Positions 1 through 6,815 of a DNA stretch of 7,748 nt are shown piece after piece. The notes under the pieces were generated by a model that saw only the letters and a list, made by a program, of their open reading frames with translations, was not told the DNA's origin and ran no database searches. Position 1 is the stretch's first letter. Every line of letters starts with the position of its first letter. Made by a program: the position numbers and the translations under genes. The DNA comes from Anaerolineae bacterium (GTDB lineage Bacteria; Chloroflexota; Anaerolineae; Promineifilales; Promineifilaceae). The stretch lies in contig JACSSI010000207.1 in assembly GCA_014879345.1 (NCBI GenBank), positions 1 to 7,748 on the forward strand, in the 5' to 3' direction.

Positions 1-558
1 AATTTCACCGGCAGAAAGGGAAATGCCAACCACACACAGCGGCGGCACCAATGAAATAGAGATAGCCACGCCCGGCAGCGAATCGGCAATATCATCCCGG
101 CTTAAACAAAACGCGCCAGCCGCACCAGAAGCCAAAGCGGCAATCAAGTCGATCAGTCGCGGTGAAATGCGGCCAAGAATTTGGGCATTTTCGGTGAAGC
201 TGATGACACCTGTGTAAAGAGCGCCCATCAGCGCAGACAACAAGATAACACCCGCTACGCCAGCGCCAACCAGGATGAGGCTGTTTATCGCCCGGCGCAT
301 ATTGCCCATGATGAGTGCGGCGGCTGTCGCCATAATCGGCGTCATCAAGGGCGCCACAATCATGGCACCGATGACGGTGGCTGTGGAATCACCCAAAACA
401 CCAATGGTGGCAATGACGGTCGCTAAAAACAGCAGGACGGAGAACCGTTCCAAATACATGCGCCGCCTGGCGCCTTCATGGAACAGTTTGTTTTCAAACG
501 GAAGCACATCTTTTGCTGAAAAACGATTGTCATGAATGATTTTGTCCCAGGTACCCAT
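1..558 (-). CDS. DUF389 family membrane protein, C-terminus beyond window
   Basis: Reading leftwards from the ATG at 558, the frame stays open for 186 codons to the window edge, so the C-terminus is missing. The protein starts MGTWDKIIHDNRFSAKD, has a short charged N-terminal region (about 1-38), and then hydrophobic segments at roughly 39-57, 61-84, 92-118, 132-152 and 160-184. Family signatures are DSTATVIGAMIVAPLMTPIM (57-76) and LPGVAISISLVPPL (161-174), which match the conserved core of the DUF389 / TIGR00341 'hydrophobic domain' family of inner-membrane proteins. Their function is not established, so none is proposed. The start is supported by AAGGAG four bases upstream. The N-terminal region is shorter than in many family members. 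The gene lies beyond the terminator of the lipoprotein gene, so it is probably its own transcription unit. Confidence 0.85.
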   Translation of the reverse strand, partial: MGTWDKIIHDNRFSAKDVLPFENKLFHEGARRRMYLERFSVLLFLATVIATIGVLGDSTATVIGAMIVAPLMTPIMATAAALIMGNMRRAINSLILVGAGVAGVILLSALMGALYTGVISFTENAQILGRISPRLIDLIAALASGAAGAFCLSRDDIADSLPGVAISISLVPPLCVVGISLSAGEI

Positions 559-807
559 AGTTCTCCTTAAAATTTATATCTTGATTGTTCAACAACATGG
601 CGTCCACGGCAAAAAGCCTGGCAGAATTAGAAGTTCAACTTTTTGTCCCGAGAGAGATTTGAACTAAAAGCTAAAATTTGAACTTCTTTCGGCAGACTCA
701 ACATTGACAATTTGGTTTACTGCCTCAAGTCAACGAACAGGCGGAAATTATATTTTAATCCAGTTGCTTTGCGAGAAATTGATGGATGAGTTTTGAGAGG
801 CAGGCAT
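559..807. other. Intergenic region upstream of DUF389 gene
   Basis: No gene is seen here. The stretch is AT-rich and lies between the DUF389 start and the lipoprotein terminator. On the minus strand it has a perfect TATAAT at 752-747. The best hexamer 17 bp upstream (CTCGCA) is a poor -35 box, so a promoter here is only tentative. If it is used, the DUF389 mRNA would have a leader of roughly 180 nt that includes the TTGAACT repeat cluster at 629-687. A short palindrome TTGTT-C-AACAA lies at 585-595. Confidence 0.4.
629..687. repeat. TTGAACT repeat cluster with 10 bp inverted repeat
   Basis: AGAAGTTCAA (629-638) and TTGAACTTCT (678-687) are a perfect 10 bp inverted repeat separated by 39 bases. 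Between them lies a further copy of the half-site: ATTTGAACT occurs at 657-665 and again at 676-684, 19 bp apart, about two helical turns. Three TTGAACT half-sites therefore sit upstream of the DUF389 gene. They could be binding sites for a regulator or a stem in the mRNA leader. The sequence does not decide which. Confidence 0.5.
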
Positions 808-845
808 AAAAAACGGCCGTTTCCACCAAAGCAGAAACGGCCGTT
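808..845 (-). terminator. Intrinsic terminator of the lipoprotein gene
   Basis: On the minus strand, 25 bases after the lipoprotein stop codon, a 12 bp perfect stem AACGGCCGTTTC / GAAACGGCCGTT (arms 845-834 and 823-812) encloses a 10-nt loop and runs directly into six T residues (813-808). This is a standard Rho-independent terminator. Both arms are copies of the AACGGCCGTT palindrome repeated across the window. Each arm is itself self-complementary, so two copies always form a perfect stem in either orientation. Confidence 0.9.
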
Positions 846-869
846 CACTCAATTAAAAACCTTCAATCG

Positions 870-3800
870 TTACGGGGTGAACTCAATCGACGCGGCTAAC
901 GCATCCAAATCATCCAGGTTGGGCGTCCAGTCAGAAGCGGATAGCTCATTCAAGGAAGCACGTATCGCTTCTTGATAAGCAGCATTCGTTTCTGGGTTAG
1001 TGGCCTGAGCTTTGGCGTCTTCCGTGGCTTCATCAGCGGTATCAGGCAGCGCCTCCGTGCTGACAGGCCAGAAGAGGGAGATGTAGTAACGGCCGTCTTT
1101 CGTCATCGCCTGATAGTAATAGCCAGTGGTATCGTTAGCCCACACACCAAATGACTGACGATAAGGCGAATCAGAAACATAACGCACGCCATCACCCTGC
1201 GTGAATGCCAGATTTAGATATTGCACCCAGCGATTCATAAAACTGCCAGGCGGCGGCAGCAGCGGCATAGCGGTTTCCGGTTCTGGTGTTTCGCCAGCGG
1301 GCAAAGCCAGCAGCGAGTTCAACAGGTCTACCTGAGCCGCCACAGAATTACCAGCCACGTTGATATACGCTTCAATCGGGTAGATGGCGATACGCGGGCC
1401 ATTGCTATCCAGCGTTTCAGTAATCGTGGCATCGTTAAAGGTCACCATCACATAAGCAGAACTGCCTATGCCGCCAGGGCCAGGAGCCGCTGGTACGGCT
1501 GGCACGACTTCCCAACTGTAGCTATCAGCTAACCCTTGCAGATTAATCTCAATCGTCGCATCGGAGACTGCTTCTGTCCCGTTGTCGGCTTCACTGGCAG
1601 TTGCGTCGGCGGTGTCGTCCATGCTTTCCACATCGGTGAACTGCATGGTGCCGCCATCAGCGAACAAGTCAAAGAAGACATCGCCATCCTGGTTAAAGAA
1701 AATGCGAACATTGCTTAAGTGGCTCAAATATTGGTCAGCCAACGACTCCTCAGAGCAAATCTGCATCGTCACCGGGCCAAGCATCATTTCGATACTCTGA
1801 CCATCAACCGTGTAAGTGCCTTCTGTCGCCTTACAATCAGCCGTAACGTTGAGCGTGCCATCTTCGTTGAGAAGCAGTTGGTACAGTTCTGGATTGGGAA
1901 TCGCTTGTTCCCCTTCAACGGCGTCGAAGAAGGTAATCCATTGCAACTGGCGACCGACGACCCGTTCAATGGGTTGCGGCGCTGGGGTGGCAACGGCCGT
2001 TTTCGGCGGCACTGCTTCAAATAGATAATCACCACCACCCGCAGGCATACTCAACTCCATCTGGTTGCCACCCGGCGCTACCTTGTAATTTTGAGTAGCA
2101 GCCAGCAGCCCCTGGAAAACGGTATCAAACGATGCTTCACCGCAGAAAGCGGCCGTCGTCGGGCCAGGTTGGAAAGCGATAGAACCAATCACACCACCGG
2201 TAATCGTCACGCTGCCAGCGGTATTGTTACAATCGACAACACCACTAAAAGTGCCATCGGCATTAAACATCAAACTAAATTCAGATTCGCCCAACTCGTT
2301 GACTGTTACCTCACCACTGCTGGGGTTCACAACCTCACCCGTCCAGTGGAACGTTTTGTCAACCAGACCATTAACGGCAAAATCTGTAATTTGCAGCGAA
2401 GCAACCAGGGCGTCTAGCGTTGCCAAATCAGGCTGCCAGGCATCGGCAGGCAGGGTGTTTAACATGTCGGCTGAAGCCGTCATGGCGGCAGTCACATCAC
2501 TGTCAAACGCAGCCATCTCCTCCGCAGACAAATCGGCCGATTCATTGGGCAGTTGATCAGTCGCTACCGGGAAGAAGAAGGAGACCAGATACGCCCCGTC
2601 ATTGGTGAACCCTTGATAGACGTAGCGTAGATTCTGGTTTGTCACCGGATTAGGACTTTGTCCCCAACGACCGACAAAACGGTAGCCATTTTTGGTTGCC
2701 ATCTCATCTGTCTGCTGGGCTGGCGTCACAGCGCGGGCAACCTGCACAGACAAATCGTTGACACCGACCACTTCTTCATAGGGCAGCGCTGGCATCCCGG
2801 AAATAGGCGCAGGTTGCGGCAGCAGATAGGTTTGCTGCGCAATTTTATCCATCATACCAGTCACGGCTTCGCTGCCCGCTTCTTCCCACATCGCTTCATA
2901 CGCCGCTACGGGAATGATATACATGATGGGGTCGTTGGGCTGACGATCGGCCGGATCGGTGACGCCAAACAGCACCTCAATGTGGGCTGGTAAACCCACA
3001 GGACCAGGCGGCATACTGGCATCATAGGGCGTTTCCGGCACGTAGACAGGTTGATAAGAATAGGGCAGACCCTGGGTATCAAGGCTCACCAGGTCGGGGC
3101 TGAGGACGATGGTATTCTCGTCTATCATCACCATCTCTGCCTCGCCAGCAGGCGAGTTGACCATGATCACGTTTGCCACAATATCAGAGGTCGGATTGCC
3201 ATTGGTGATGACAGGAATGACGGTATCGTTGGTGAATAACAGGGTCTCGTCTGCCGCTGTGATGCGAATAGAGAGGCCATAGCTGTGATTTTCCTCAATG
3301 GCCGCCGAATCATAGGCTACGACAAAGGGCAGCGGCACTTGCTGGCCTTCGGTGAGGTAAGATTGTTCGCCAATGACAGTGGCTGGCGCATCAGCCAGGG
3401 AGATGTCCTGAATTTGCACGGTCACGGTGGCGTCATCGGGCAAGGCGATGCGTTCTTTGTATACAATTTCGCCGGTGACTTCGGCCGGAACAGATTCTGT
3501 CATAGCTGGGGCGGGGCCGCCATTCTGGAAGTTCATACGCTCTGCGCCGCCCGCTGTTTCCAGGGCGAAGCCGCCGCTGCCATCGGGGCCGCCAGCCACG
3601 ACATTACTGAGCAAAGCCAGGTACTGGGCATCCAAGGATGCTTCGCCGCAAAAAGCCAGGGTGGAAGGGCCAAGCATCAGACTGAAGCCGGTGTCAGTGG
3701 TATAAGTGCCGGCAAAGGCATTGCAATCGGCCATGCCGTTGAAGGTGCCATCCTCATGGAAAATGAGGGTGTAGTTTTCAGGATTAGGCACGGTGGTTGT

Positions 3801-4028
3801 GCCATCTGCCTGGCTGACAACATCTACCCACTGCCATACGATTTCGGTGTAGGCGGCGGGGGGTTCGGGAACGGCCGTTGGCGCTTCGGTCGGTTCTGCG
3901 GTGGGGGGGACTGCGGTGGGTTGTTCGGGAACGGCCGTTGGTGCTGGTGTTGGTGTGGCTTCTCCACCACAAGCAGCCAAAGCCATTGCCAAAATCATAA
4001 TCGTTAATAAAAGTAAAATCTTTTTCAT
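870..4028 (-). CDS. Multidomain lipoprotein: three META-like domains, YbaY/YscW-like domain, duplicated unknown module
   Basis: The 1,052-residue protein begins with a lipoprotein signal peptide (lipobox LAAC, lipidated Cys20), followed by a Pro/Thr/Ala-rich linker (24-58). Domains in order: META-like 1 (about 60-170, Cys102 and Cys127); YbaY/YscW-like (about 181-280, with VTVQIQDISLADAP and VPLPFVVAYD); unknown module X1 (about 303-548); META-like 2 (about 553-672, Cys600 and Cys629); META-like 3 (about 688-800, Cys732 and Cys758); and module X2 (about 824-1051). Each META copy has the DG[TS] strand, a DC[NK] motif and a second Cys, probably a disulfide outside the cytoplasm. META domains occur in HslJ-type proteins and YbaY-like domains in envelope lipoproteins; substrates are unknown. 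It is probably a membrane-anchored surface protein. AAAGGAG lies five bases before the ATG. The gene ends at a strong terminator. I assign no specific function. Confidence 0.88.
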   Translation of the reverse strand: MKKILLLLTIMILAMALAACGGEATPTPAPTAVPEQPTAVPPTAEPTEAPTAVPEPPAAYTEIVWQWVDVVSQADGTTTVPNPENYTLIFHEDGTFNGMADCNAFAGTYTTDTGFSLMLGPSTLAFCGEASLDAQYLALLSNVVAGGPDGSGGFALETAGGAERMNFQNGGPAPAMTESVPAEVTGEIVYKERIALPDDATVTVQIQDISLADAPATVIGEQSYLTEGQQVPLPFVVAYDSAAIEENHSYGLSIRITAADETLLFTNDTVIPVITNGNPTSDIVANVIMVNSPAGEAEMVMIDENTIVLSPDLVSLDTQGLPYSYQPVYVPETPYDASMPPGPVGLPAHIEVLFGVTDPADRQPNDPIMYIIPVAAYEAMWEEAGSEAVTGMMDKIAQQTYLLPQPAPISGMPALPYEEVVGVNDLSVQVARAVTPAQQTDEMATKNGYRFVGRWGQSPNPVTNQNLRYVYQGFTNDGAYLVSFFFPVATDQLPNESADLSAEEMAAFDSDVTAAMTASADMLNTLPADAWQPDLATLDALVASLQITDFAVNGLVDKTFHWTGEVVNPSSGEVTVNELGESEFSLMFNADGTFSGVVDCNNTAGSVTITGGVIGSIAFQPGPTTAAFCGEASFDTVFQGLLAATQNYKVAPGGNQMELSMPAGGGDYLFEAVPPKTAVATPAPQPIERVVGRQLQWITFFDAVEGEQAIPNPELYQLLLNEDGTLNVTADCKATEGTYTVDGQSIEMMLGPVTMQICSEESLADQYLSHLSNVRIFFNQDGDVFFDLFADGGTMQFTDVESMDDTADATASEADNGTEAVSDATIEINLQGLADSYSWEVVPAVPAAPGPGGIGSSAYVMVTFNDATITETLDSNGPRIAIYPIEAYINVAGNSVAAQVDLLNSLLALPAGETPEPETAMPLLPPPGSFMNRWVQYLNLAFTQGDGVRYVSDSPYRQSFGVWANDTTGYYYQAMTKDGRYYISLFWPVSTEALPDTADEATEDAKAQATNPETNAAYQEAIRASLNELSASDWTPNLDDLDALAASIEFTP
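3863..3941. repeat. 19 bp direct repeat in the Pro/Thr linker
   Basis: The 19-mer GTTCGGGAACGGCCGTTGG occurs at 3863-3881 and 3923-3941, exactly 60 bp apart. It encodes the repeated PTAVPE unit of the linker after the lipidated cysteine. Each copy contains one AACGGCCGTT palindrome. The spacing is a multiple of three, so gain or loss of one unit would keep the frame. Confidence 0.85.
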
Positions 4029-4075
4029 TTGTTCTCCTTTACTCTACAGGTCTGTTTCCTGCAAAATTCAACTTG

Positions 4076-4104
4076 ATTGTCACGCAACTAAAGCGAGTTG
4101 TAAA
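4076..4104 (-). promoter_or_regulatory. Candidate promoter of the lipoprotein gene
   Basis: On the minus strand TTTACA (4104-4099) and GACAAT (4081-4076) are separated by 17 bp. They match the sigma-70 consensus at five of six and four of six positions. The predicted start of transcription is near 4069, giving a leader of about 40 nt before the ATG at 4028. The 12 bp tandem repeat at 4089-4112 overlaps the -35 box and spacer. The -10 match is weak. Confidence 0.3.
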
Positions 4105-4112
4105 GCGAGTTG
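4089..4112. repeat. Perfect 12 bp tandem repeat
   Basis: TAAAGCGAGTTG is present twice in a row (4089-4100 and 4101-4112) with no mismatch, in the 228 bp gap between the regulator stop and the lipoprotein start. It overlaps the candidate -35 region of the lipoprotein promoter, which is where a direct-repeat operator would be expected. No binding protein can be named. Confidence 0.7.
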
Positions 4113-4256
4113 GTTCCAAACTACAACTTTCCACTCAGTTTATTCTCATTTTAAACTTGGGTTTTGCATCAGTGATTCCCCAGAATACCGCGCGTTGCCC
4201 TCGCCTGCACGATGGAGAACCTTCAACATCTATTCGATTGCTATGCTAAATGGGGG

Positions 4257-5330
4257 TTATTTTTCAACAACATCCTTGTCGAGGTATTCTTCCAGCATGA
4301 GACATGCTTCATTAATGGCGCGACGACGCGCCTGGTAGCGGCGTCCCTCATCTTCCAACGTAATATGCACCAGACGCGCCAAACGCAAGGTGTGCAGGTG
4401 ATGGACAACAGTTGGCGCACGTAAGCGCAGGCGGCGAGCCAGTTCAGCCGGCGTTAATGGCTCCACAGCCAAATAGCGCAAAATACGTAGGCGCGTGGGA
4501 TCTGCCAGCGCTTTCATGGTCTGAGACAGCGCATCTGGTACTACATCGCCCGGTACTAATGAGGCGTCTGATGGTCTGCCCCCAAAGATAAAAATATCGC
4601 GCTCTGGGTCCAGTTTGCCAAAAAGCATCAAAGGGTCTGCCCAAAATGAAGGAGCCAGAACCAGTTGTTTCATTGTTAACGTCTCTGGGAATTTCACGCC
4701 TTGTGACAAATCGTTGAGCAAATCGGGCAACTCTTTTTCTTCTGCCAATGCTTGTGCCTTTGTCAAAGCCTGCTTCAAAGCAGGGCGAATGCGTAACTCT
4801 TCTTCCGCAAAAAAAACTTTTTGGTAGGATTTCAAACTGCTTAACAGCCCTTCACCATACTCAACAGGATTTGCCCACAAATCCAACTCAGAAGCGGCGT
4901 GGTCTTTCATTTTCTTGGCGGATTTCGCTTTGTGCCAATGTTCTTTGTATAAATTCACAAGCAAATCTTGATCTTGCTCATTCCAGGAACCACGCGCCGC
5001 CACATTTTTCAGCAAGTCAACGATGGCGTCGGGAGAATTACAGTCGAGAAACAAAGCTGATATTCTATCCGCAGGCGCAATTTTCTCTAGCTCGCTGATA
5101 ACGGTTGCGCCATCTTTGGGCGCGGGTAGGGCATAGATCCAATGCAGCGGCCATATGGAATGAGGAATGATTTTTTGCAGCACTTCCCGCTCTGAGCCAG
5201 GCAAGCGTGAACGTACCCCGGCCGCCCAGGCGCCACGCAGCCCATATTTATCAGGATCATGTAGCACAGATAAACTGATAAACATGTCGTAAGCGGTGCC
5301 GGAATCCCAGCTTAATTGTGGTGTCTGCAT
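4257..5330 (-). CDS. ArsR-type winged-helix regulator with large N-terminal domain
   Basis: The 357-residue protein has its DNA-binding domain at the C-terminus. ALADPTRLRILRYLA (274-288) is the typical ArsR entry helix, PLTPAELARRLRLRAPTVVHHLHTLRLARLV (291-321) is the helix-turn-helix, and 322-333 forms the wing. The first approximately 265 residues are a separate domain with helical stretches (for example 160-210), like the DUF5937-type N-termini of some ArsR-like proteins. It has no classical ArsR metal motif such as ELCVCD; the only cysteines are Cys97 and Cys343. I infer a small-molecule or protein signal sensed by the N-terminal domain. The start has AAGGA nine bases upstream, inside an octamer repeat array. 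The gene follows the MFS exporter by 86 bp in the same direction, so it probably controls that exporter, itself or both. No terminator was found after its stop. Confidence 0.8.
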   Translation of the reverse strand: MQTPQLSWDSGTAYDMFISLSVLHDPDKYGLRGAWAAGVRSRLPGSEREVLQKIIPHSIWPLHWIYALPAPKDGATVISELEKIAPADRISALFLDCNSPDAIVDLLKNVAARGSWNEQDQDLLVNLYKEHWHKAKSAKKMKDHAASELDLWANPVEYGEGLLSSLKSYQKVFFAEEELRIRPALKQALTKAQALAEEKELPDLLNDLSQGVKFPETLTMKQLVLAPSFWADPLMLFGKLDPERDIFIFGGRPSDASLVPGDVVPDALSQTMKALADPTRLRILRYLAVEPLTPAELARRLRLRAPTVVHHLHTLRLARLVHITLEDEGRRYQARRRAINEACLMLEEYLDKDVVEK

Positions 5331-5335
5331 TGATT

Positions 5336-5374
5336 TTAGTCCTTAGTCAGATAGTCGATTAGTCAGTTAGTCGG
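5336..5374. repeat. Octamer tandem array (TTAGTCNG) in the regulator 5' leader
   Basis: Four 8-bp units stand head to tail: TTAGTCAG (5343-5350), ATAGTCGA (5351-5358), TTAGTCAG (5359-5366) and TTAGTCGG (5367-5374). A seven-base near-copy TTAGTCC (5336-5342) precedes them. The array lies just upstream of the regulator start codon, and the Shine-Dalgarno AAGGA (minus strand, 5344-5340) is formed at the junction of the last two units. It may be a slippage-prone tract. Confidence 0.75.
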
Positions 5375-5385
5375 TTGCCCTCTTT

Positions 5386-5412
5386 ATTGTAACAAGAAAT
5401 GTTGTTTCTCAA
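5386..5412 (-). promoter_or_regulatory. Candidate promoter of the regulator gene
   Basis: On the minus strand TTGAGA (5412-5407) and TACAAT (5391-5386) each match the sigma-70 consensus at five of six positions. The 15 bp spacer is shorter than the usual 16-18, which lowers confidence. Transcription would start near 5379, placing the octamer array inside a leader of about 50 nt. Confidence 0.35.
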
Positions 5413-5416
5413 TAGT

Positions 5417-6787
5417 TTAGGCGGGGGATTGCACAACGGCCGTTTTCGCCACAGCATCATAATCCGGCAAAATCTTCTCAGCATCCCGGATGGCAGGGAT
5501 GGCATAGGCGGCCAGCGCCACCGCCGCGCCCAGCAGGCCACTGATAACAAACATCAAAGCAATACCCGCCCCAGGCCCGGTGCCGACCAGCCAGCCAAAC
5601 GTGTCCGCTAATGCGCCGCCTTCAGACATGGCAGGGGTGAAAAAATTGTCAGCTAAGGGGCCAGCAACGGCCGTTGCCAACGGCGCCGTAATCTGCGCAA
5701 TCAAACGGCGCACAGAAAAAACACGTCCCTGCACATCCGGCGCCACTTTTGCCTGCCAGATAGCCTGGTTCGAGCCGTTAATAAACGGCAAGAAAAATTG
5801 CAAACAAAATGAGGCAATCAGCCAAACCGCCAGGCTTTGGCCGATACCCATCAACGTTTCCCCGAAAAGGCTGGCTCCGACCATCCCCAGCAGCACGCCA
5901 TGCACTTTTTTCCTGGGGCCGCCCCACACCGTCAGCAGCAACCCACCCACCAAACCACCAACCGCCCCCACCGTCTGCACAGTTGCCAAAATGGCAGCAC
6001 TGTTATCCGTTCGTTCCAAAATAAGGGGAACCAACAAGGCAAAGCCGAACATCGCCATAAAATTGAGGCAGAAAAAGACGGATTGCAGCCCGAGCAAACT
6101 AGGTCGTCGCCAAATATAACGGAAACCAAATAAGGATTCCTGCCACAAACTACCATCGCCAGAACGGCCGTCTTCGCTCACCACCGGTTTGGGGATGTGA
6201 ATGACAGCCAACGTGCTGATGGCAAAGACAAAGGTCACGATGTCGATGACCAGAATGCCTTGCAGCCCAACAGGCGCCAGCAAAGCGCCAGCCATAACCG
6301 GCGCTAGAATCTGGGAACCAGAATCAGCCATCGAAATCATACCGCTGGCGCGAGCATATTGCTCTTTGGGCAGCAAAAGGGTAATTGCTGCCGAATATGC
6401 CGGGAATTGGAAGGCGTTAAAAATGCCAGCCACCACATTGGCTGTGTAAATCTGCCATAATTCAAGGCTGCCATTGAGAAGAAATATCAAAATCCAGATC
6501 GTCGCAAGACCGGCCGCCAAATCACTGAGAATCATGATCAATCTACGGTCGTACCGGTCTACCAGGGCGCCGGCGATGGGGCTGAAAATGATACTGGGGG
6601 CAATAAACGCAAAAATCGCCCAGGTCAGGGCTGAGGCTTCCCCCGTCTCCTGATAAATCCAGTAAGACAAGGCAAAGTTTGTCATGCCGGTGCCCAACAT
6701 AGACACCAGTTGACCAAACCAGATGATGCTGAAAGATCGCATCCCTGGCTGTTTATAGGGGGGCGGCTTACTTAGTTCATCTGTCAT
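5417..6787 (-). CDS. MFS exporter, DHA3 (MefA/EntS-like) type
   Basis: The 456-residue protein has about twelve hydrophobic segments, as usual for the family. The loop between TM2 and TM3 carries the MFS motif A, GALVDRYDRRLIM (73-85), with the expected Asp77 and Arg81-Arg82. The segment PDVQGRVFSVRRLI (350-363) in the second half is typical of DHA3 drug/siderophore exporters such as MefA and EntS. It should use the proton gradient to export a small molecule; the substrate cannot be read from sequence. The ATG at 6787 has only a weak purine stretch (TGGGG) upstream. Three copies of the ACGGCCGT palindrome lie inside, coding DGR (206-208), TAV (372-374) and TAV (449-451) in a loop, near a TM end and in the C-terminal tail. 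The hydrolase gene is 115 bp upstream with no clear promoter between them, so read-through is likely. Confidence 0.88.
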   Translation of the reverse strand: MTDELSKPPPYKQPGMRSFSIIWFGQLVSMLGTGMTNFALSYWIYQETGEASALTWAIFAFIAPSIIFSPIAGALVDRYDRRLIMILSDLAAGLATIWILIFLLNGSLELWQIYTANVVAGIFNAFQFPAYSAAITLLLPKEQYARASGMISMADSGSQILAPVMAGALLAPVGLQGILVIDIVTFVFAISTLAVIHIPKPVVSEDGRSGDGSLWQESLFGFRYIWRRPSLLGLQSVFFCLNFMAMFGFALLVPLILERTDNSAAILATVQTVGAVGGLVGGLLLTVWGGPRKKVHGVLLGMVGASLFGETLMGIGQSLAVWLIASFCLQFFLPFINGSNQAIWQAKVAPDVQGRVFSVRRLIAQITAPLATAVAGPLADNFFTPAMSEGGALADTFGWLVGTGPGAGIALMFVISGLLGAAVALAAYAIPAIRDAEKILPDYDAVAKTAVVQSPA

Positions 6788-6815
6788 GTTGCCCCAGAGT
6801 GGGCGGTCAAGACCG

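Noticed and set aside
571..580. TATAAA (minus strand) as a -10 box close to the DUF389 start
   Set aside because: Transcription would begin within the Shine-Dalgarno sequence, and no -35 box lies at the right distance.
704..709. Perfect TTGACA on the plus strand as a -35 box
   Set aside because: No acceptable -10 box lies 15-19 bp downstream, and no plus-strand gene follows.
2148..2160. Additional copy of the ACGGCCGT palindrome
   Set aside because: The sequence is GCGGCCGT, one base off, and was not counted.
3285..4007. 240-codon open frame on the plus strand
   Set aside because: It lies antisense to the lipoprotein's signal peptide, linker and first domains, is rich in Gly and Cys from the reversed Pro/Thr/Ala codons, and resembles no protein I know. 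The minus-strand gene is far better supported.
5391..5411. Hairpin after the MFS stop as its terminator
   Set aside because: Only 5 bp AT-rich stems are possible and no T-tract follows; the same bases fit a promoter better.
5580..6119. 179-codon open frame on the plus strand
   Set aside because: It is antisense to the MFS exporter, whose motifs and membrane segments are clear on the other strand; its own composition is not protein-like.
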